Assembly: GCA_050247895.1 (NCBI GenBank)
Contig: JBFWTJ010000046.1
Coordinates: 1-17,116 of the forward strand
Reading direction: 5' to 3'
DNA length: 17,116 nucleotides
Source: CAVPEW01 sp050247895
GTDB taxonomy: Bacteria; Actinomycetota; Acidimicrobiia; Acidimicrobiales; VFJN01
Made by a program: the position numbers and the translations under genes. Under the pieces are notes generated by a model. It did not search any database and was not told the DNA's origin. It saw only the letters and a list, made by a program, of their open reading frames with translations. Positions 13,868 to 17,116 of the stretch are shown one piece after another. Each line of letters begins with the position of its first letter. Position 1 is the first letter of the stretch.

Positions 13868-14691
13868 CCGGCGCGGCCACCGCACCGTCGGAGGGCTGCA
13901 CGCTCGACCACGTCGGCGTGTGCGCCCGCAGCTTCGCCGACCTGCTCCCCCTCTTCGCCGGCGAGCTGGCCGGCCGCTGGGCCAACGGCGGCCTCGCGCC
14001 CGGGTTCCGCACCAGCCAGCTGGCCTTCGACGGCGGCACCGTCGAGCTCATGGAGCCGCACGAGCCCGAGGTCGACGACTTCCTCCTGCGCTACCTCGAC
14101 CGCCGGGGCCCGGGGCCGCACCACCTGACCTTCGAGGTCGACGACCTGGCCGCCGACGCGGCGCGGGTCCAGGCCGCCGGGCACCGTGTCGTCGTGGACC
14201 GCATCGAGGTGCCCACCGCCGGCCAGCGGGACGTGCTGCTCGCCCCCCAGGACTGCCAGGGGGTGCTGGTGCAGCTCGTGCAGCGGCCCGGTCCCCACTA
14301 CGACATGCGGCACGAGGCCCTGCCCGAGCCCCGGGTGGACCGGCCCTCGCGCCTCGACCACATCGCCCTGGCCACCGCCGATCCCGCCGCCTCCCTGGCC
14401 CTGCTCGAGGGTCTCCTCGGTGGGCGACGGGTGGGGTCGAGCGGGGAGTCCGGCCCGTCCTGGATCGACCTCGCCTGGCCGGGCGACCGCCGCGTCCGCC
14501 TCCTGTGGGCCACCGGCCCCGACGACCCCGTGGCCCGCTGGCTCGACGGGCGCCCGGGGGGCTTCCACCACCTCGCCTTCACGACCGACGACCCCGCCGC
14601 GGTAGCCGGCGCCCGACCGGCCCCCGACGGGTACGAGGTCCCTCCCGACCCTCGCACCGGGACCCGGATCGTCCTCGGTGCCCGGGCCTGA
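13864..14691 (+). CDS. VOC-superfamily protein with two glyoxalase-type domains
   Basis: A 275-residue protein with tandem vicinal-oxygen-chelate modules. Module 1 spans about 13-140: LDHVGVCA with His16, GGTVELMEP with Glu61, and GPHHLTFEVDD with His86/His87. Module 2 spans about 163-272: LDHIALATAD with His166 and GGFHHLAFTTDD with His235/His236. Metal-ligand positions of module 1 resemble methylmalonyl-CoA epimerase (known family), but the last ligand site in GVLVQLV is Gln137 rather than Glu. The role could be an epimerase, a lyase or an extradiol-type oxygenase on the intermediate handled by the adjacent aldolase. The TTG at 13864 overlaps the aldolase stop (TTGA), and no better in-frame start lies before His16, so coupling is likely. 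The final residues RIVLGARA end the second module normally. Confidence 0.82.
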   Translation: MTGAATAPSEGCTLDHVGVCARSFADLLPLFAGELAGRWANGGLAPGFRTSQLAFDGGTVELMEPHEPEVDDFLLRYLDRRGPGPHHLTFEVDDLAADAARVQAAGHRVVVDRIEVPTAGQRDVLLAPQDCQGVLVQLVQRPGPHYDMRHEALPEPRVDRPSRLDHIALATADPAASLALLEGLLGGRRVGSSGESGPSWIDLAWPGDRRVRLLWATGPDDPVARWLDGRPGGFHHLAFTTDDPAAVAGARPAPDGYEVPPDPRTGTRIVLGARA

Positions 14692-14722
14692 GCCCGCCGC
14701 CCGGGGCCGGCGGTCCGCGGTC

Positions 14723-14746
14723 CGCCCCCGGGCCGGCCCGGGGGCG
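14723..14746. promoter_or_regulatory. 24 bp perfect palindrome upstream of the TetR gene
   Basis: Positions 14723-14734 are exactly self-complementary to 14735-14746, with the centre CCGG between 14733 and 14736. As RNA it would give a 10 bp stem with a four-base loop after the VOC stop (terminator-like but without a U-tract). As DNA it could be an operator covering the -35 region of the TetR gene. All bases are G or C. Confidence 0.45.
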
Positions 14747-14751
14747 CCGCG

Positions 14752-14757
14752 TACTCT
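14752..14757 (+). promoter_or_regulatory. Candidate -10 element for a leaderless TetR transcript
   Basis: TACTCT (TANNNT form) lies nine bases before the ATG at 14767, and there is no ribosome site before that ATG. Both are typical of leaderless genes in actinobacteria, so the mRNA may start at or within a few bases of the ATG. Confidence 0.4.
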
Positions 14758-14766
14758 TGCCGCCCG

Positions 14767-16971
14767 ATGACCTCGGGTAGCAACCGGCGCACGGGACGCC
14801 CGCCCGACCTGGCCAAGCGGCGGGCCATCCTCGACGCGGCGCGGGAGATCCTGGCCGAGTCGGGCTACGGGTCGATGACCATGGACGAGGTGGCCCAGAG
14901 GGCCGGGTCCAACCGGGTCTTCATCTTCCGCGTCTGGGACACCAAGCTGGCCCTGGCCACCGACGCCCTGTTCGGCTCCCAGGGCCCGGTGGCGGTGCCC
15001 GACACCGGGTCGCTCTTCGAGGACATGGAGACCTTCGTCCGCGTCCAGGTCGAGCGCATGAGCGAGCCGGCCAACGTCCGCGGCCTGCCCGGCATCACCG
15101 ACGAGCTGCTCACGAACCTCGAGGCGGCCCAGGACGTCCACCGCAAGTACATCAAGCCGGTGGTCGACGGGATCCACGAGATCCTGGACCGGGCCCGGGC
15201 CCGGGGCGAGGTCGTCGACGGTGCCCCCGCGGTGCTCACGTCGATCATCTACGCCCTGGCCATGACCCTGACCCAGGACCTCAGGATGTCGCCCGACCGC
15301 ATCACCGAGGTGGTCCTGCAGACCTTCTTCGGCGGGGTGCTGCGGACCGGGGACGTGCCCTCGGGATCGGGCGAGAGGCCCAGAGATCGGTCGGGCGCGG
15401 GCCTCCGGAGGCTCGCGACTCGCCCTTGTCGGACAGAACGTACGAACTGGTCACAGCGCCGAAACACGCCGGACACCCGCGGCGGCGACCCTGACCGCAT
15501 CCGACAGCTCTCGGGCCCCGCCGCCGCCGACGCCGGACTCTGGACCGGCTACGACTCCAGCTCGTTCCACGACGAGATGCTCGACCGCGGCGCCCCCCGG
15601 CCCGGTTGCGCCGGGGTCGTCGAGTACCTCGACCGGCTCGGCGAGGGGTTGGCCGAGCGCCAGCAGGCGGCCGAGCTGGCCATCGCCTCGATGGGCATCT
15701 CGTTCACCGTCTACTCGGAGAAGGGGAACATCGACCGGTCCTGGCCCTTCGACGTCATCCCCCGCGTCATCCCCGTGGGGGAGTGGCGACGGGTCTCCCG
15801 GGGGCTCCTGCAGCGGCTCCAGGCCCTCAACATGTTCATCGACGACCTCTACGGGGAGGCCCGGGTCCTCGACGACGGCATCGTGCCGCCCGAGATCGTG
15901 CTCGGCTCCCCCAACCACCGGCCCGAGTGCGTGGGGGTGCGGCCGCCCCAGGCCATCTGGGCCCACCTGTGCGGGAGCGACCTGGTCCGCGACGGCGACG
16001 GCACGTTCCGCGTCCTGGAGGACAACCTCCGGGTCCCCTCGGGCGTCTCCTACATGCTCGAGAACCGCCAGATCTCCAAGCGGGTCCTGGCCGACGCCTT
16101 CCGGGACCTCGACATCCAGCCCGTCGACGGCTACCCGGCCCGCCTCCAGGCCGCGCTGGCCTCCCTGACCCCGCGGCCCGGGGAACCGCCGGTCATCGCC
16201 GTGCTGACCCCGGGCATCTACAACTCCGCCTACGTCGAGCTCGCGTTCCTGGCCCAGCAGATGGGCGCCCTGCTGGTCGAGGGCCACGACCTGGTCGTCG
16301 ACGACGCCGACGTGGTCCACGTGCGCACCGTCGGCGGCCTGGTCCGGGTCGACGTGATCTACCGGCGGGTCGACGACCTGTTCCTCGACCCGGAGGTGTT
16401 CCGGCCCGACTCGGCGCTCGGTGCCGAGGGCCTCATGCGGGCCTGGCGGGCCGGCAACGTCGCCATCGCCAACGCCCCCGGGGCCGGGGTGGCCGACGAC
16501 AAGGTCGTCTACGCCTACGTGCCCGACCTGATCCGCTACTACCTGGGCGAGGACCCGCTCGTCCCCGGCGTCGAGACCTTCCTGTGCACCGACGACGCCC
16601 AGCGCAGCCACGTGCTGGCCAACCTGGACGACCTCGTCCTGAAGCCGGCCAACGAGAGCGGCGGCTACGGCGTGTTCATCGGCTCGAAGGCCACCGCGGC
16701 CGAGAAGGAGTCGATGCGCCGGCAGGTGCAGGCCGAGCCCCGCAACTGGATCGCCCAGCCGATCCTGTCCCTGTCCACCGCGCCGACCCTGTGCGACGGC
16801 CGCCTGGCCCCCCGCCACGTCGACCTCCGCCCCTTCATCATCTCGGGCGCGCTGCCCTACGTGACCAACGGGGGCCTGACCCGCGTCGCCCTGGGCGAGG
16901 GCTCCCTGGTGGTCAACAGCTCGCAGGGCGGCGGCTCCAAGGACACCTGGATCATCGACCCCGACGTGTGA
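14767..16971 (+). CDS. TetR-family regulator in continuous frame with circularly permuted ATP-grasp (DUF404/DUF407) enzyme
   Basis: One uninterrupted frame of 734 residues. Residues 1-195 are a full TetR repressor: helix-turn-helix at about 20-65 (MTMDEVAQRAGSNRVFIFRV), ligand-binding helices to FFGGVLRTGD. Residues 196-258 are an arginine-rich linker with unusual codons. Residues about 262-734 are a complete circularly permuted ATP-grasp protein: GYDSSSFHDEMLD, VLEDNLRVPSGVSYMLENR, LTPGIYNSAYVELAFLAQQM, VDVIYRRVDDLF, GVADDKVVYAYVPDLIRYYL, LKPANESGGYGVFIG, LAPRHVDLRPFIISG and the ending SSQGGGSKDTW. Known family: these are putative amide- or peptide-bond-forming ligases associated with alpha-E proteins, as here. 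No stop separates the parts and no convincing start precedes GYDSSSF. In-frame candidates are GTG 15337, GTG 15355 and ATG 15577, the last of which would remove the family N-terminus. Alternatives are two proteins, a lost TetR stop, or a sequence error. The TetR half probably controls the divergent promoter. Confidence 0.8.
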   Translation: MTSGSNRRTGRPPDLAKRRAILDAAREILAESGYGSMTMDEVAQRAGSNRVFIFRVWDTKLALATDALFGSQGPVAVPDTGSLFEDMETFVRVQVERMSEPANVRGLPGITDELLTNLEAAQDVHRKYIKPVVDGIHEILDRARARGEVVDGAPAVLTSIIYALAMTLTQDLRMSPDRITEVVLQTFFGGVLRTGDVPSGSGERPRDRSGAGLRRLATRPCRTERTNWSQRRNTPDTRGGDPDRIRQLSGPAAADAGLWTGYDSSSFHDEMLDRGAPRPGCAGVVEYLDRLGEGLAERQQAAELAIASMGISFTVYSEKGNIDRSWPFDVIPRVIPVGEWRRVSRGLLQRLQALNMFIDDLYGEARVLDDGIVPPEIVLGSPNHRPECVGVRPPQAIWAHLCGSDLVRDGDGTFRVLEDNLRVPSGVSYMLENRQISKRVLADAFRDLDIQPVDGYPARLQAALASLTPRPGEPPVIAVLTPGIYNSAYVELAFLAQQMGALLVEGHDLVVDDADVVHVRTVGGLVRVDVIYRRVDDLFLDPEVFRPDSALGAEGLMRAWRAGNVAIANAPGAGVADDKVVYAYVPDLIRYYLGEDPLVPGVETFLCTDDAQRSHVLANLDDLVLKPANESGGYGVFIGSKATAAEKESMRRQVQAEPRNWIAQPILSLSTAPTLCDGRLAPRHVDLRPFIISGALPYVTNGGLTRVALGEGSLVVNSSQGGGSKDTWIIDPDV
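15361..15540 (+). other. Compositionally atypical linker between the TetR and ATP-grasp parts
   Basis: About 14 of these 60 codons end in A or T (for example AGA, ACT, TGT, ACA, GAA, CGT, TCA, CGA). The 20 codons at 15001-15060, inside the TetR domain, have none. The encoded stretch is rich in Arg, Pro and Gly and matches no domain I know. It looks like former or present intergenic DNA that happens to be open. It has no clear ribosome site and no in-frame ATG, GTG or TTG. Confidence 0.6.
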
Positions 16972-17042
16972 TCGGACCTGACGTGACCGACGACGAAACC
17001 ACCCCCGACCACCCCGCCATCGACCTGGAGGATGCGGCCGCC

Positions 17043-17116
17043 ATGGAGACCTCGCCGACCATGCTGCTCTCACGGGTGGCCCAGAACCTGTACTGGGCCG
17101 GCCGGTACCTGGAGCG
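17043..17116 (+). CDS. Alpha-E domain protein (DUF403), N-terminal fragment
   Basis: The gene runs off the right edge. After METSPT the sequence MLLSRVAQNLYWAGRYLER is the characteristic N-terminus of alpha-E (DUF403) proteins. These are all-helical partners encoded directly after circularly permuted ATP-grasp genes, often with a transglutaminase-like gene next (established gene-neighbourhood association). The biochemical role is unknown; joint work with the ATP-grasp ligase is inferred. ATG 17043 has GGAGG 11 bases upstream. ATG 17061 (the usual family start) and GTG 16983 (12 bases after the previous stop, adding a Glu/Asp-rich leader) are also in frame. Confidence 0.85.
   Translation, partial: METSPTMLLSRVAQNLYWAGRYLE

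Noticed and set aside
15426..15448. TTGTCGG followed by TACGAACT in the linker, resembling the PafBC-type DNA-damage promoter (TTGTCRG, N8, TANNNT)
   Set aside because: The -35-like half fits, but at the required spacing the -10 reads CGAACT and not TANNNT. Not strong enough to call a promoter.
15451..17073. 540-codon minus-strand frame opposite the ATP-grasp part
   Set aside because: Shadow of a well-conserved enzyme; Gly/Val/Asp-rich with no motif.
1..17116. Mobile elements, CRISPR arrays, tRNA genes, phage or toxin-antitoxin genes
   Set aside because: No transposase or integrase motifs, no spaced direct repeats and no cloverleaf were recognised by eye on either strand.

Overview
The window is very GC-rich. 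Coding third positions are almost all G or C, GTG and TTG starts are common, and two F420-type oxidoreductases are present. Together with a GTP-type phosphoenolpyruvate carboxykinase tail and a circularly permuted ATP-grasp/alpha-E pair, this suggests a chromosomal segment of a high-GC actinobacterium, possibly of the Acidimicrobiia. The phylum is a reasonable inference; the class is a guess. I see no tRNA, rRNA, IS element, CRISPR array or phage gene.

Layout: (1) 1-164, + strand: the last residues of PEP carboxykinase, followed by a hairpin with a GNRA-type loop between convergent genes. (2) 250-12775, - strand: twelve tightly packed co-directional genes. In transcription order they are a PPOX-fold F420/FMN protein, acyl-CoA ligase, enoyl-CoA hydratase-like protein, a second paralogous acyl-CoA ligase, CaiB/BaiF CoA-transferase, a second enoyl-CoA hydratase, a lipoprotein substrate-binding protein, LivF, LivG, LivH, LivM and an LLM-class F420-dependent oxidoreductase. 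(3) 12776-13051: a divergent control region with an 8+8 bp inverted repeat lying between promoter-like elements for both directions. (4) 13052-14691, + strand: a class II aldolase-family protein and a two-domain VOC protein, overlapping by 4 nt. (5) 14767-16971, + strand: a TetR-family regulator in one uninterrupted frame with a circularly permuted ATP-grasp (DUF404/DUF407) enzyme. (6) 17043-end: the start of an alpha-E (DUF403) protein, the usual partner of that ATP-grasp family.

Working model (inference): the 12-gene unit imports a small carboxylic acid through a LIV-type ABC transporter and converts it to a CoA thioester with one or both ligases. CaiB-type CoA transfer or racemisation and hydratase/isomerase-type chemistry follow, and the flavin/F420 proteins supply redox steps. 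The divergent aldolase and VOC proteins may cleave or isomerise an intermediate. The set resembles the CaiB-CaiC-CaiD logic of carnitine metabolism, but there is no acyl-CoA dehydrogenase or thiolase and the substrate cannot be read from sequence. The TetR domain next to the divergent promoter is the obvious candidate repressor.

The most unusual items are the TetR/ATP-grasp continuous frame with a compositionally odd linker, the replacement of the canonical adenylation lysine by arginine in both ligases, the divergent operator, and the stem-loops bracketing the binding-protein gene.
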